Source: Methanospirillum lacunae
Lineage (GTDB): Archaea > Halobacteriota > Methanomicrobia > Methanomicrobiales > Methanospirillaceae
DNA: 64,000 bases
Direction of reading: 5' to 3'
NCBI RefSeq assembly: GCF_003173355.1
Contig: NZ_QGMY01000002.1
Location: 806,001-870,000, forward strand
Shown here: positions 19,417 to 31,001 of the stretch, piece after piece
Position numbering within the stretch: the stretch's first letter is position 1
Layout: each line of letters opens with the position of its first letter
Translations under genes and position numbers: made by a program
The notes under the pieces: model-generated
Databases searched by the model: none
Told to the model about the DNA's origin: nothing
What the model saw: the letters and a program-made list of their open reading frames with translations, nothing else

Positions 19417-21114
19417 ATGAATAGCAAAAACATGTTTTCATAAGTCAGTACAACAAAAAGAGCAGCATTATTACTGCTAATATGTGTAGTATTTTTTTTA
19501 GGAACATTCCAATGTGTATCTGCAGCGAATAATTCCACAGCGATTAATAAAATCAGTAATGAAGATAAAACCGGTTTTGACAATATACCTCCGGTTAATC
19601 CGTACTTAGCAGCTCCCCTCTATGCAATTACTCACTTTGATTCATCACAGAGTGACAGTACTCCATACGGACCACCTAAAGGAGAGTATAACATTGACCC
19701 GACAAATGAACCGGTAGTTCCTGGAGGACCAATTAACATACTTACTCTTGCTTCAACAGACAAGAATTACATGTGGGCCGTAGGTACAAACCGTGTAGCT
19801 TATGTAAATGTCGCAGGAGACAACCTGACACCTGTTTCCAGTTACGAAGCTCTTGCTGATGCAACTAAAGGCAAGCTGCCAGCCATTCCGGACGAAAATT
19901 TTACCGCTTTTGGAAAAATGACTGCTGTTGGAATGAACACGACCTCCATGAATGAAACGCTGCTTAATTTATTTGGAGCAAATTATGATTTACGGTTCAA
20001 AAACGGTTTTTACTCAGTAGTTGATAACGAAAATACTCTATATTCAGACTTTGGTGGAAATCTGTATGCCTTTGCATTAAAAGATCCACAAAATCCAGCA
20101 GCAGGTATAATAAAACGCTACGAACTTAAAAACGTATTAACTGCAATACAGGGTGATGATTATCCAAACGGAACATTGTTGTTTGGACTGGCAATGACAT
20201 ATGACGGTCACCTGATCATTACATTCAGTGACGGAGTGGCAGTAATTGATAGAAATCTTGATGTTTCTACTGCCTCACTGTATCGGTTTAGCGATACTGA
20301 ATTCCTCAGCAATTCTCCGGCAGTAGATGAGAACAGCAGCATATATGTTGCCAGCGACAAAATCATGCGAAAACTGGTCTGGACTGGAACGAAACTTTCA
20401 GGAGATGAAGCAGATGGTGCTTGGTCTGCCCCATATACCCATTCAGAGCAGCCACCGGTCATTAAAGTCGGAGTTGGTACTGGATCTACCCCGACACTCA
20501 TGGGCTTTGGAAATGCATCAGATAAACTGGTAGTCATTACCGATGGTGCCAAGCAGATGAATCTGACTGCATTCTGGCGTGATGAAATCCCAGAAGGTAC
20601 TGAACGGATCGCAGGCCAGATTCCTGTAACCTGTGGATTCATAACTCTTCCAGAATGGATACAATCTGAGCAGTCAGTCGTTGTTTCAGGATACGGAGCA
20701 TTTGTCGTAAACAATATGCCTGTAAATGTCAGCCCTGAAATGATTAATCAAAATAAGGTCCTTCAGGTCGCTCTTATGGGTCCGGCATATGAGACCTCAT
20801 ATGGTGCTGAACGGTTTGAATGGAATACAAAAACACATTCATGGTCATCAGTATGGGCAAGACCTGATGTTTCATCGACAAGCATGGTCCCGATTTATAG
20901 TAAAGCAGGTAACATGGCGTTAATCAACGGGTATCGTGAACCACAGGGATGGGAAGTGCTTGGTCTAGACTGGAACACCGGAGAGACAACTCATCAGACA
21001 ATCTTTGGAGATGTTAACTTCGGAAACGGGGCATATGCAATTCTTCAGTATCTTGAGAAAGGAGAATTACTCTTTAATTCATTCTCAGGACCGATTCGGA
21101 TTAAATACACATAA
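19417..21114 (+). pseudogene. Exported beta-propeller-like protein interrupted by TAA in its leader
   Basis: From ATG 19417 the frame reads seven more codons, then TAA at 19441-19443, then continues open to 21114. After the stop it gives VSTTKRAALLLLICVVFF and a signal-peptide end QCVSA, so the true N-terminus must lie there, yet the codon after the stop is GTC, not GTG. The first standard start further in is the ATG at 19771, which would lose the signal peptide. The mature part repeats strand motifs such as GNLYAFALKD, DGHLIITFSDGVAVID and SSIYVASDK, suggesting a propeller. Either a mutated start codon, a nonsense change or unusual initiation explains this. Function unknown. Confidence 0.65.
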
Positions 21115-21423
21115 TCTGACCAAAAAATAATCCATCTTTTTTTAAAATACTAATTCATATCACAGGCATTTTTGAAATTATCCAATCGAACTAAAAATAA
21201 AACAGGCATCATGTATCTATTCGATCAGATTATTCAGATACAATAACCCGGACTACCAAAATTTCCAAACCCGAAGATAATCGGGTTTATTCATTATATA
21301 TAAAATTGAATTACCGTTTTTTGAACTCTCATCTGTTTTTTCTCAGTTCAATAAGAAACTAATTATAAACTCCTATTAAAAATAACTCAGATATCTGTCG
21401 TGGTGGACAGGTGGGGTAACTAT
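21115..21423. other. AT-rich intergenic stretch
   Basis: About 310 bases without a gene. A TATA-like TTATATATAAAA at about 21294-21305 could drive the next gene through a long leader that ends in the ribosome site AGGTGGGGT. Confidence 0.4.
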
Positions 21424-22242
21424 ATGCGAAATATATTATATATCGGAATAATATCGTTGCTTTTTGCAACCGGAGGGGTTACAGCAGACTGGCTGCCAAA
21501 CCAGACTCCTGAAAACCAGATGTTCTCAATAACAACTGTTATAGACGTTGTTGGGTATGTCTCTGACAGCACGTCCTTATCGTGGGTAATTGCTTCTCCA
21601 GGGGCCATACCTACGGGAATCCTGGCACCCGGACAATCTGTAGCTGATGTCAGTTATCATGATTCGACCATGACCAATGGTGGACATCTCATGATGAATA
21701 AGAGAGTTGATTTCGATTCAGGCGATCAGACAGTGGGTACCAATAACCTTGAAACCCAGAAAGTTATGACATATTCAGGAATTGACGGTTCTCACCTCGT
21801 TGGTGAAGAAGAGTACACACTCTCGGTTGCTGGTAGGAATTCAACATCAGATGATGCCATCAGATGTGTATTCTCACAGGGACTTGGATCCGGTCTGCCA
21901 TCATTCTGTAACATTGTAACTGCAAAGAGTAGTCTGATAAACGTAAACAGTGCACAGATCTCCTCGAAAGGAGGAGTAAGGGCAGTTGCAGAGAATGCGA
22001 ACACACCGGCTACTCTCAACTACCAGATTGCTGTAACACCAGACACCAATTCAGGATCCGGTTATGCAGATGCAATCGTAAAGACAGAATTTGCTGGAAG
22101 CATCATGGAAGCCAGGGATACTTCAGGAGATAACTGGAACAAGACATCAGCCACAAATACCTGGAAAGATTCATCTTCAGTAAGTGGCGGAATTAAAAAC
22201 TTCCAGAAATCGTTTGGGTATACCTCAGGACTGCGGGTTTAA
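21424..22242 (+). CDS. Hypothetical exported protein
   Basis: 272 residues. I took the ATG at 21424 (MRNILYIGIISLLFATGG) because AGGTGGGGT precedes it and a signal peptide follows directly. The mature protein is beta-rich, with many Ser, Thr, Asn and Gly and two Cys (about residues 148 and 163). There is no enzyme motif. It resembles in style the large families of surface proteins of methanogens, but I cannot name one. Confidence 0.8.
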   Translation: MRNILYIGIISLLFATGGVTADWLPNQTPENQMFSITTVIDVVGYVSDSTSLSWVIASPGAIPTGILAPGQSVADVSYHDSTMTNGGHLMMNKRVDFDSGDQTVGTNNLETQKVMTYSGIDGSHLVGEEEYTLSVAGRNSTSDDAIRCVFSQGLGSGLPSFCNIVTAKSSLINVNSAQISSKGGVRAVAENANTPATLNYQIAVTPDTNSGSGYADAIVKTEFAGSIMEARDTSGDNWNKTSATNTWKDSSSVSGGIKNFQKSFGYTSGLRV

Positions 22243-22584
22243 TCCAGCCCTCTGGCATCTTGGTTTCCTTTTTTTTATTTCTTTTTTAGAGATATCAGGT
22301 TCTTCAATTTCTAAGAGAGTCATATCCCAGTCCCTCTCATAAAAAAACTGGATTTCAATTGCGGTGCGGGTAGTGTAAATGAAACTAAATACTACTCATG
22401 GGCATGAGAGTCAATGCAATTTTACCGCGTTAACCTCTGCAGAACAGTCCTGTAAAAAATCTTTAAAAATAAAAGTATCTTGCCTGATTTTGCAAGGACT
22501 TCCATATGCAAAGAGGAAACTTATTATTACCGATCGAGGATACCGGTAATTGTCGCAGAAAAATCTCGATATGAGTTGAGTTGA
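22243..22584. other. Upstream region of the kdp operon
   Basis: No gene. A TATA-like CTTTAAAAATAAA lies near 22457-22470. A 7-bp inverted repeat ATTACCG/CGGTAAT at 22526-22550 sits about 35 bases before the kdpC-kdpA start and could be an operator or leader hairpin. Confidence 0.4.
22526..22550 (+). promoter_or_regulatory. Inverted repeat before kdp operon
   Basis: Arms ATTACCG and CGGTAAT, perfect, with an 11-base spacer. Placed in the leader of a transport operon that is normally induced by potassium shortage. Confidence 0.4.
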
Positions 22585-24999
22585 GTGTATCTCAATCCGA
22601 AAACCCCCCACATATTAAGGCAGATTAAACCTGCCATCACGATCTTTGTACTGCTCACGATCATTACCGGAATCGCCTATCCGCTCCTGGTTACCGGACT
22701 TGCTATGATATTCTTCCCATGGCAGGCCAACGGGAGTTTATATGATCTTCATAACCATCATACCGGATCAGACCTGATCGGACAGCCATTTACTTCAGAG
22801 AAGTATTTCTGGTCACGTCTATCTGCTACTTCACCGTCGTACAATTCGAGCTTGTCATCAGGTTCAAATTATGGTCCGACCAATCCGGCCTATCTGGAAA
22901 GGATGACCTCTTCAGTCCAGGATATGCAGGCTAAATCTCTCAATGCTGCCACTCTTATTCCTGTAGATCTCATAACATCTTCAGCGAGTGGACTGGATCC
23001 AGATATTAGCGTTGCATCAGCGTATTACCAGATTCAAAGAGTTGCAAAAGCACGTGGTATTGACGCCCGGGAACTTACGGCACTTGTAAATCAGCATATT
23101 CAAGGACCTCAGTATGGGATACTTGGTGAGAGCAGGGTCAATGTTCTGGCTTTGAACCAGGCATTGGACTCATATCAGGAGTCCGGAGATCACAGCATCA
23201 TTTCCTCATCAGAAAAAATTTCTGATAAAACACCAGTCATCTTCGGTATCAGGGGAACAGACTGGATTCAGTTCGCTATCTTTTTTATTCTCCTCTTTGC
23301 CCTGGTTGTTCCGGTGGGCAGATACATGGTTGAGATGTACCAGGGTAAATCATCCGGAATATTCCGGATATTCAGAACCACCGAAACCTGGATATTAGCC
23401 AAAGCCGGAATCAGACCAGATGATGAGATGGATTACAAAACATTTGCCATCGCCCTGATTATCTTCAACCTTCTGGGTATCATCGTTGTATTCCTTCTTC
23501 AGCAGATCCAGCAGTATCTTCCACTAAATCCTCTGAATCTGGGTCCTGTCGCTCCGGATCTTTCTCTCAATACTGCAGTCAGCTTTGCAACCAACACCAA
23601 CTGGCAGGCATATGCTGGTGAGACAACTCTCAGTTATCTGACACAGATGCTTGGCCTTACCGTTCAGAATTTTATTTCTGCCGCTACCGGAATGGCAGTC
23701 CTTGTGGCGTTGATTTATGGATTTTCCCGGAGAGAAGCAGAAACCATCGGAAATTTCTGGGTACTTCTCATAAGAAGTGTATGGATTCTGCTGCCTCTCA
23801 GCATCATCCTCTCCCTTATCCTGGTATCACAGGGAACAATTCAGAATTTCAACGCACCGGTTGAGATTCAACTCCTTGATCCTCTTACTGATAATGGTTC
23901 AGTCGTTGCTTCGACTCAGGTTATTCCCCAGGGACCTGCAGCATCACAGATTGCTATTAAACTCCTGGGCACTAATGGTGGTGGCTATTTTAATGCAAAT
24001 TCAGCTCACCCATATGAAAACCCGACCCCTCTGTCAGATATTTTAGAAATTATCGCCCTTCTTCTCATCCCTGCAGGACTATGTTACACCTTTGGAAGCA
24101 TGATTGGATCGATAAAGAAAGGGATTGCCCTGCTCATCGCTATGGTCATCATCTTCATCCCATTGGTTGGCCTCTGTTACTCTGCAGAACAGAGCACCAA
24201 TCCATTCTTTTCTCAACTTGGTATCGATCAAACAGCAAGTGCTATTCAACCGGGTGGAAACATGGAAGGAAAAGAAGTACGTTTCGGAGTACTTCACAGT
24301 GCCCTCTTTGCCGTTTCCACGACTGCTACCTCATGTGGTGCAGTAAACGCTATGCATGACTCATTCACCCCACTCGGTGGGTTGGTTCCACTCATGATGA
24401 TCCAGTTCGGAGAGATCGTCTTTGGAGGAGTCGGATCCGGCCTTGGTGTAATGATCGTGTATGTCATCATCGCCATGTTTATCGCCGGGCTGATGGTTGG
24501 GAGGACTCCGGAATATCTGGGAAAGAAGATTGAACCACCTGAAATGACTCTGGCAGCTGTTGTCATTCTCATTCCAATCGTGGCCATCCTTGTCGGAACT
24601 GCCATCGCAGTTGTGACAACAGCGGGAACGTTTTCAATACTTAATCCAGGTGCTCATGGTTTTACAGAGATTTTATATGCTTTCTCCTCGGCTGTCGGAA
24701 ATAACGGCAGTGCATTTGGAGGCCTGAGTGCAAACACGTTGTTTTACAACTGTGCTCTTGCTCTTGCCATGATAATAGGAAGATATCCGATGCTCATCCT
24801 CCTTCTTGCATTAGCCGGATCATTTGTCCAGAAGAAAACTGTCCCCCCATCAGGAGGAACACTTCAGGATCACCGTCCTCTCTTTATTATCTGGCTCGTA
24901 TTTGTCATCGTAAGTATTGGAGTTCTCAGTTTCCTTCCAGCCCTGGCACTTGGTCCGATAGCAGAATTTCTTGTTCAGGGAGGGATGATGCATGTCTGA
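22585..24999 (+). CDS. kdpCA: KdpC-KdpA fusion, potassium-channel and accessory subunits of Kdp
   Basis: 804 residues. Residues 1-200 are KdpC: one membrane span (about 15-40), then GSDLIGQPF and [15 protein letters not shown], and the terminal conserved [11 protein letters not shown] linker of about 20 residues leads into complete KdpA from about residue 223. KdpA selectivity-filter loops are intact: TNTNWQ (about 336), [12 protein letters not shown] (about 462), [10 protein letters not shown] (about 583) and [11 protein letters not shown] (about 706). The fusion is topologically sound: the C-terminus of KdpC and the N-terminus of KdpA both face outward. The start is a GTG with no strong ribosome site. 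It overlaps kdpB by 8 bases; no kdpF was found. Confidence 0.93.
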   Translation: MYLNPKTPHILRQIKPAITIFVLLTIITGIAYPLLVTGLAMIFFPWQANGSLYDLHNHHTGSDLIGQPFTSEKYFWSRLSATSPSYNSSLSSGSNYGPTNPAYLERMTSSVQDMQAKSLNAATLIPVDLITSSASGLDPDISVASAYYQIQRVAKARGIDARELTALVNQHIQGPQYGILGESRVNVLALNQALDSYQESGDHSIISSSEKISDKTPVIFGIRGTDWIQFAIFFILLFALVVPVGRYMVEMYQGKSSGIFRIFRTTETWILAKAGIRPDDEMDYKTFAIALIIFNLLGIIVVFLLQQIQQYLPLNPLNLGPVAPDLSLNTAVSFATNTNWQAYAGETTLSYLTQMLGLTVQNFISAATGMAVLVALIYGFSRREAETIGNFWVLLIRSVWILLPLSIILSLILVSQGTIQNFNAPVEIQLLDPLTDNGSVVASTQVIPQGPAASQIAIKLLGTNGGGYFNANSAHPYENPTPLSDILEIIALLLIPAGLCYTFGSMIGSIKKGIALLIAMVIIFIPLVGLCYSAEQSTNPFFSQLGIDQTASAIQPGGNMEGKEVRFGVLHSALFAVSTTATSCGAVNAMHDSFTPLGGLVPLMMIQFGEIVFGGVGSGLGVMIVYVIIAMFIAGLMVGRTPEYLGKKIEPPEMTLAAVVILIPIVAILVGTAIAVVTTAGTFSILNPGAHGFTEILYAFSSAVGNNGSAFGGLSANTLFYNCALALAMIIGRYPMLILLLALAGSFVQKKTVPPSGGTLQDHRPLFIIWLVFVIVSIGVLSFLPALALGPIAEFLVQGGMMHV

Positions 25000-27097
25000 A
25001 ACTGGTCACCAGAAACGGAATACATCATCATCGCGTGATCTCTATATCAGAGCCATACAGGAGTCGTTTATAAAACTTGACCCCCGTCTCATGGTTAAAA
25101 ACACAGTCATGTTCGTTGTTGAGATCGGAAGTGCGTTAACGACGATTTTCTGGCTGATGGCTGTTCTAAAGTTAAGTGATGAATCAGCCATATTTATCGG
25201 ATTGATCTCAATCTGGCTCTGGTTCACGGTTATCTTTGCAAACTTCGCTGAAGCTCTGGCAGAAGGGAGAGGAAAAGCACAAGCCCAGGCATTACGCCAG
25301 ATGAGGCAGGATACTGCTGCAAAGCGTCTTCCTACTCAATACAAACTCGGGCAGACAACTCCTCCGGAAAATGAGATTATTGATGAGATATCATCAAGCA
25401 AACTACACAAAGATGATCTGTTCTTTGTTGCAGCAGGAGATCTCATTCCTGTTGATGGTGAGATTGTCCAGGGTATTGCATCAGTAAATGAGAGTGCAAT
25501 CACCGGGGAAAGTGCACCGGTAATCAGAGAAGCTGGAGGTGACAGGAGTGCCGTCACAGGTGGCACAACAATTCTTTCAGACTGGCTGATCGTCAGAGTG
25601 ACAGCAAATCCTGGCGAAGGATTTCTTGACAAGATGATATCCCTGATAGAAGGAGCGAAACGCCAGAAGACACCAAATGAAATTGCTCTCAACATTCTCC
25701 TCATCAGTCTGACTGTTATCTTCATCTGTGTCTGTGCAACACTGTATGCATTCTCTTTATACAGTGTCAGGGCTGCCGGAACCGGTACAGTAGTCAGTGC
25801 AACAATCCTGATTGCCCTGCTGGTCTGCCTGGCTCCGACAACTATCGGAGGTCTTCTCAGTGCCATCGGAATTGCAGGTATGGACCGGCTCATCAGAAGA
25901 AATGTAATCACCACTTCCGGTCGGGCGATTGAAGCTGCCGGAGACGTAGATGTACTGCTTCTCGACAAAACCGGAACGATTACCCTTGGAAACCGTGAAG
26001 CGGTAGAACTCATCGCTGTAGATGGAACAGATCTATCTGACCTCGCTGAAATTGCACAACTCGCTTCCCTGGCTGATGAAACACCTGAAGGTCGGAGCAT
26101 CGTAGTCCTGGTAAAAAACCAGTACGGTCTTCGGGGAAGAACTGTTGGTGCTCATGACGATTCGCCTGAAATGAAATTCATACCCTTCTCAAGTCAGACA
26201 CGGATGAGCGGGGTTGATATCAATGGTAACGAAATCAGGAAAGGATCTGCTGAAGCCGTGTACGCATACATGAAAGAGAAAGGCAGACCGGTCTCTGACG
26301 AACTTATCTCAAAGGTGGATGCGATCTCACGTGCCGGGGGAACACCGCTGGTAGTAACAAAGAATGGAAAAGCACTCGGTGTCATTTATCTGAAAGATAT
26401 TGTAAAAGGTGGAATAAAGGAGAGATTTGCTCAACTCCGTCATATGGGAATCAAGACAATTATGATAACCGGAGACAACCGGCTCACGGCTGCAACAATT
26501 GCTGCCGAGGCAGGAGTCGATGATTTCCTTGCTGAAGCGACACCTGAAAGTAAACTTCACCTCATTCGTGAGTACCAGAACGGAGGACGACTTGTTGCAA
26601 TGACCGGGGACGGAACCAATGATGCTCCGGCCTTAGCACAGGCAGATGTGGCAGTTGCAATGAATACCGGTACACAGCCGGCTCGTGAAGCTGCCAATAT
26701 GGTTGACCTTGACAGTAACCCTACCAAACTAATCGAGATTGTGGAGATTGGAAAACAACTCCTTATGACCCGGGGTTCACTGACAACTTTCAGCATTGCC
26801 AATGATATCGCGAAATATTTTGCCATAATTCCTGCTGCATTTGTGGGAACGTACCCTGCACTTGCAGCTCTCAATATTATGGACCTTCATCAGGCAATTC
26901 TCTCGGCTGTGATCTTTAATGCACTTATCATTGTTGCTCTGATCCCCCTGGCCCTCAGGGGAGTCACCTACAAACCACTTTCAGCAGATGAGGCACTCCG
27001 AAATAATATCCTCATCTATGGACTCGGTGGAGTAATTGCTCCGTTTATTGGAATAAAAATTATTGATCTCATTCTGATTCTGGCAGGCATGGGATAA
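24992..27097 (+). CDS. kdpB: KdpB, catalytic P-type ATPase subunit of Kdp
   Basis: 701 residues, full length. It shows the P-type signatures: TGES in the actuator (about 170), DKTGTIT with the phosphorylated Asp (about 325), and the hinge [20 protein letters not shown] (about 538). KdpB hydrolyses ATP to drive high-affinity potassium uptake through KdpA, with KdpC assisting nucleotide binding. Its ATG lies inside the end of kdpCA, and kdpD follows after 4 bases, so the three genes form one transcript. Confidence 0.97.
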   Translation: MSETGHQKRNTSSSRDLYIRAIQESFIKLDPRLMVKNTVMFVVEIGSALTTIFWLMAVLKLSDESAIFIGLISIWLWFTVIFANFAEALAEGRGKAQAQALRQMRQDTAAKRLPTQYKLGQTTPPENEIIDEISSSKLHKDDLFFVAAGDLIPVDGEIVQGIASVNESAITGESAPVIREAGGDRSAVTGGTTILSDWLIVRVTANPGEGFLDKMISLIEGAKRQKTPNEIALNILLISLTVIFICVCATLYAFSLYSVRAAGTGTVVSATILIALLVCLAPTTIGGLLSAIGIAGMDRLIRRNVITTSGRAIEAAGDVDVLLLDKTGTITLGNREAVELIAVDGTDLSDLAEIAQLASLADETPEGRSIVVLVKNQYGLRGRTVGAHDDSPEMKFIPFSSQTRMSGVDINGNEIRKGSAEAVYAYMKEKGRPVSDELISKVDAISRAGGTPLVVTKNGKALGVIYLKDIVKGGIKERFAQLRHMGIKTIMITGDNRLTAATIAAEAGVDDFLAEATPESKLHLIREYQNGGRLVAMTGDGTNDAPALAQADVAVAMNTGTQPAREAANMVDLDSNPTKLIEIVEIGKQLLMTRGSLTTFSIANDIAKYFAIIPAAFVGTYPALAALNIMDLHQAILSAVIFNALIIVALIPLALRGVTYKPLSADEALRNNILIYGLGGVIAPFIGIKIIDLILILAGMG

Positions 27098-27101
27098 CAT
27101 A

Positions 27102-29051
27102 ATGGATGATGGCAGACCTGATCCAGATCTCCTTCTCTCTCAAATTCAAAAAGAAGAAAAGAAGGAAACAACCGGGAAATTAAAAATTTTTCTTGGTTAC
27201 GCTGCAGGAGTAGGAAAAACCTACGGAATGCTCAAAGCAGCTCATGACCGCCTTGCTGAGGGTATCGATGTCAGAATCGGGTATGTTGAGACGCATGGGA
27301 GATCAGAGACAGATGCTTTACTGGATGGCCTTCCCATCATTGACAGGGTAGCAGTTCAATACAAGTCAACCATCCTGTACGAAATGGATATCGATGCCAT
27401 TTTAGCATTACATCCCGCTCTTGTTTTAGTTGACGAACTTGCCCATACCAATCCTCCTACTTTCAGACATACAAAACGATACCAGGATGTTGAAGAACTT
27501 CTTGCTGCGGGAATTGATGTTTATACCACTCTAAATATTCAACATGTAGAAAGTTTACGGGATGTTGTTGCCAAAATAACCTCAATCGTTGTTCATGAAA
27601 CTGTTCCGGATCGAATAATAGACCTTGCCGATGAGATAGAACTGATGGATATTCCACCTGCTGAGCTGCAGTCCAGGCTTGCAGAAGGGAAGGTCTATGT
27701 CCCAGATATGGCTTCCCGTGCGATAGAACAGTTTTTTAATGAAGGAAATCTTTTTGCACTTCGTGAACTCTCTCTTCGCAAGACCGCAGACCGTGTTGAT
27801 ACCCAGATGTTTGAGTACATGCAGACCCGGTCTATTCCCGGGCCGTGGGCAACCTCAGAACATCTTCTCGTCTCAATCGGACCAAGTCCCCTCTCAGAAA
27901 AACTGGTCAGAACCACAAAACGTCAGGCAGATCGTTTGAACACAGACTGGAGAGCAGTATATGTCGAAACACCGATGCATCATCGGTTATCTAATAAGTC
28001 CAGGGAACAGATCTGGAAGACTGTAAAACTTGCAGAAAGTCTCGGTGGGAAGACAGAAACGATATTTGGACTTAATATCCCGGATACCCTGATTGAGTAT
28101 GCTAAAAAGAATAATATTACACGGATAGTCATCGGTAAAACGCTCAGGACACGATGGAAAGAAATCTTATTCGGATCTATCGTGGATCAGATGATCCACA
28201 AAAGCGGAGATATCGATGTATATGTAATCAGCAGTGGCGATAGGATCAAAGAAAACATTTCGTACTCCGATGAATCCATCCTTCCGGTAACCTTACCGGG
28301 AAAATATCTTGAAAGTCTGGTTCTTGTAAGTATTGTAACCATCTGCGGAGAACTTCTGAAAAATTACATCTCACAGACCAACCTCATCATGTTCTACCTG
28401 ATGGTTGTTGTTATTGCAGCATTCAGGCGGGGACTTAATCTCGCAATCTTTACATCGATCATCGGTGTTCTGATGTTTGATTTCTTTTTAGTTCCACCAT
28501 ATTATACCTTCAGAGTATCAGATACCCAGTATATTATCACCTTCTTTGGAATGATCCTGGTCGGAATTGTCGTCAGTATTCTTATTTCAAAGGCTCAGGA
28601 TTATGCAAAATCAGCACATCACAGAGAGGAAGAAAATGCTGCATTATACCGGCTTGCAAAAAACCTGACAGGTGCATCAGATATTAAATCTGTACTCTCT
28701 GCTGTAATTCTCAAGATAGAAGAGAACTTTAACTGGCAGGCTGTAATCCTCATGCCCGAATCTAAAACTCTGGTAGTCAAAGGGTCTTCCCATGCATTAC
28801 ACATCACTGATGATGAAATATCTATAGCGCAATGGGCTTTTTCAAAAAATGCCATTGTCGGGTATGACACAGATACTCTTCATGCATCCCGGCTCCGGTT
28901 TATCCCAATACGAAGCAGAAAAAAAGTGCTTGGGGTTCTTGGTGTTAAACCCGATGAAGTGGAAGGTGTCATTTCTCCTGATGAAGGAAGAATGCTTGAA
29001 TTATTCACCGATCTGACTGGACTGGCTATTGAACGGTTTGAAAAAGGATAA
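27102..29051 (+). CDS. kdpD: KdpD-type potassium sensor lacking the histidine kinase
   Basis: 649 residues. Domains in order: KdpD N-terminal domain (about 25-235) with Walker A GYAAGVGKTYGML and LVLVDELAHTN; a universal-stress-protein domain (about 250-375); a four-span DUF4118 membrane part (about 400-505); and a GAF-like domain (about 525-645). The protein ends there: the H-box and ATPase halves of full KdpD (about 890 residues in E. coli) are absent, and no kdpE follows. It may act directly on the transporter or signal to a separate kinase. Last gene of the kdp operon. Confidence 0.92.
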   Translation: MDDGRPDPDLLLSQIQKEEKKETTGKLKIFLGYAAGVGKTYGMLKAAHDRLAEGIDVRIGYVETHGRSETDALLDGLPIIDRVAVQYKSTILYEMDIDAILALHPALVLVDELAHTNPPTFRHTKRYQDVEELLAAGIDVYTTLNIQHVESLRDVVAKITSIVVHETVPDRIIDLADEIELMDIPPAELQSRLAEGKVYVPDMASRAIEQFFNEGNLFALRELSLRKTADRVDTQMFEYMQTRSIPGPWATSEHLLVSIGPSPLSEKLVRTTKRQADRLNTDWRAVYVETPMHHRLSNKSREQIWKTVKLAESLGGKTETIFGLNIPDTLIEYAKKNNITRIVIGKTLRTRWKEILFGSIVDQMIHKSGDIDVYVISSGDRIKENISYSDESILPVTLPGKYLESLVLVSIVTICGELLKNYISQTNLIMFYLMVVVIAAFRRGLNLAIFTSIIGVLMFDFFLVPPYYTFRVSDTQYIITFFGMILVGIVVSILISKAQDYAKSAHHREEENAALYRLAKNLTGASDIKSVLSAVILKIEENFNWQAVILMPESKTLVVKGSSHALHITDDEISIAQWAFSKNAIVGYDTDTLHASRLRFIPIRSRKKVLGVLGVKPDEVEGVISPDEGRMLELFTDLTGLAIERFEKG

Positions 29052-29096
29052 ACAATATCCCTTCCATTTTTTTATCAGATCAGGAATATTCTGATC

Positions 29097-30905
29097 TCAC
29101 ATCTCAAGCCGTGTTACAACACCATGAACCCGGTCAGGTGGCAGGCGGTAATACTGGACAAACGATGGTGAAAGCCGCTTGATCACAGCATATATCTTCC
29201 AGATAATATTGTTCGTGACGATCTCTTCCATTCCGTAAAAAACCGTGGTCTCTTCTATCCCAACCTGCCTGATAATGGAAAGAAGATGAATGACCTGCAT
29301 GTACCCATACTCTATAGAAAGAGACCGAAGTCCGGGCCTTATCTCCTTGAGATGCCAGCTCACACCATAGGCCTCTTCTTTTGGCCTGACAGAAATGATG
29401 ACGTTGTCCTTGTAGATTATCCCATGAATAAACATCGTCCGGGTCATATATGCCGGAATATGATCCATCGACTGGGCGAAAAAGACTGCAGTACCTGGTA
29501 ATTTTGGATAATGGGTGTACCGGTCCTCAAACTTTTTCATAAATACCCCGTTATCCATCGGGTTGAGACCCCGGTACAAAACCTTCTGCCCTTCGGTAAA
29601 GATTACAAAGATAGAGAACGGGATTGCCGCAATAACAAGTGACCAGTATCCTCCTACCGGAATCTTATGCAGAAGTGAGAGGAAGAAGATCAGGTCTACA
29701 CAGGTTACAAATATTGAGAGGATAACCGGTAAAAACTGGCGTCTGTACAGGAATATGGTACTCATCATCACCCCGGTAATCAGCATCGTTCCGCTGACTG
29801 CAATCCCGTATGCAGCCGCAAGCCTTTCTGATGAGCCGAAGATAACGAGCATGAAAATGACAGCAATACATAATCCCCAGTTTACAATGTTGATATAGAT
29901 CTGAGTTCGCAGTTCTGATGAGGTATAGTCTATTGGAAGTCTTGGAAGGAGATGAGTATTGATAGCCTGGTAAATAACAGAGAAGATTCCGCTTATGACT
30001 GCCTGGGATGCAATCACTGTTGCCATCACTGTCAGGAACAGGAACGGAATATACAATATTGCTGCTTCACTTATAATCAACCCAAAAAACGGGTTATCAA
30101 CCGGGCCGTTTCTGATGAGAAAGGCCCCCTGACCAAGATATACCAGGGTCAAAGCAACAAGAACAATAAGCCATGCCCATCGAATCGGTTCTCTCCCGAG
30201 GTGACCCATATCTGCAAACAATGCTTCTCCTCCGGTTGCACAGAGAATTATGAGCGAAAGAGAAAGGAACGCTTTGTCAGGATCCTGCATTATAAACAGG
30301 AGTGCATGTGTGGGACTGAGTGCAAGGAGGATCTCTGGTGTCCGGATAATAGATATTAAACCAAAAACAGCAAGAGATACAAACCAGATGATCATGACCG
30401 GCCCAAATGTTTTTCCTACTTTATCGGTACCTCGTTTTTGAAACCAGAATAATCCAATCGATATGAGGATGGCAAGCATTACGAGCGTTCCCTCTGATAT
30501 CCCTGCCCAGCCCGGAATGAGTTTGATACCCTCAACAGCAGAGAGAATACTAATCGCCGGAGTGATGACGCAGTCTCCTATCATCAGAGAGACTCCGGCA
30601 AAAGTAATGATCGTAACAGCAAGAATACCAAACTTGCTCTTGACCATTGGCAGAAGAAGTTCCTTGAGCACAATGGTTCCACCTTCACCATTACTGGAGA
30701 GACGCATCGCAAGAATAGCATATTGTAATGATACAAGGATAATCAAGGTCCAGAATATCAGGGATATCGTACCAAAGATATGACTTGTCGTTGGCTTTAC
30801 AACAAGGTAGAGAGAAGCGAGAGTGTATATTGGACTTGTTCCGATATCTCCGAAGACCAGACCGATTGATTTTAATATTGAGGGAAGAGGAGGTGGTTGT
30901 ATCAT
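29097..30905 (-). CDS. kup: Kup-type potassium uptake permease
   Basis: 602 residues from the ATG at 30905, just after GAGGTGG; a GTG at 30911 is equally possible. It begins with the family mark GLVFGDIGTSPIYTL, has GGEALFADMGHLG, and about twelve membrane spans in the first 430 residues, then a cytoplasmic domain. Kup carriers bring in potassium with protons. It runs convergent to kdpD with 45 bases between, making a compact potassium-uptake region with one ATP-driven and one gradient-driven system. Confidence 0.95.
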   Translation of the reverse strand: MIQPPPLPSILKSIGLVFGDIGTSPIYTLASLYLVVKPTTSHIFGTISLIFWTLIILVSLQYAILAMRLSSNGEGGTIVLKELLLPMVKSKFGILAVTIITFAGVSLMIGDCVITPAISILSAVEGIKLIPGWAGISEGTLVMLAILISIGLFWFQKRGTDKVGKTFGPVMIIWFVSLAVFGLISIIRTPEILLALSPTHALLFIMQDPDKAFLSLSLIILCATGGEALFADMGHLGREPIRWAWLIVLVALTLVYLGQGAFLIRNGPVDNPFFGLIISEAAILYIPFLFLTVMATVIASQAVISGIFSVIYQAINTHLLPRLPIDYTSSELRTQIYINIVNWGLCIAVIFMLVIFGSSERLAAAYGIAVSGTMLITGVMMSTIFLYRRQFLPVILSIFVTCVDLIFFLSLLHKIPVGGYWSLVIAAIPFSIFVIFTEGQKVLYRGLNPMDNGVFMKKFEDRYTHYPKLPGTAVFFAQSMDHIPAYMTRTMFIHGIIYKDNVIISVRPKEEAYGVSWHLKEIRPGLRSLSIEYGYMQVIHLLSIIRQVGIEETTVFYGMEEIVTNNIIWKIYAVIKRLSPSFVQYYRLPPDRVHGVVTRLEM

Positions 30906-31001
30906 ATCCACCTCAGTATTTCAATCTATAGAATAAATGGACTCTGGTTTCAGACACTGATTATTACCACATACTTATAATATTACCACAATTCAGGAGT
31001 A

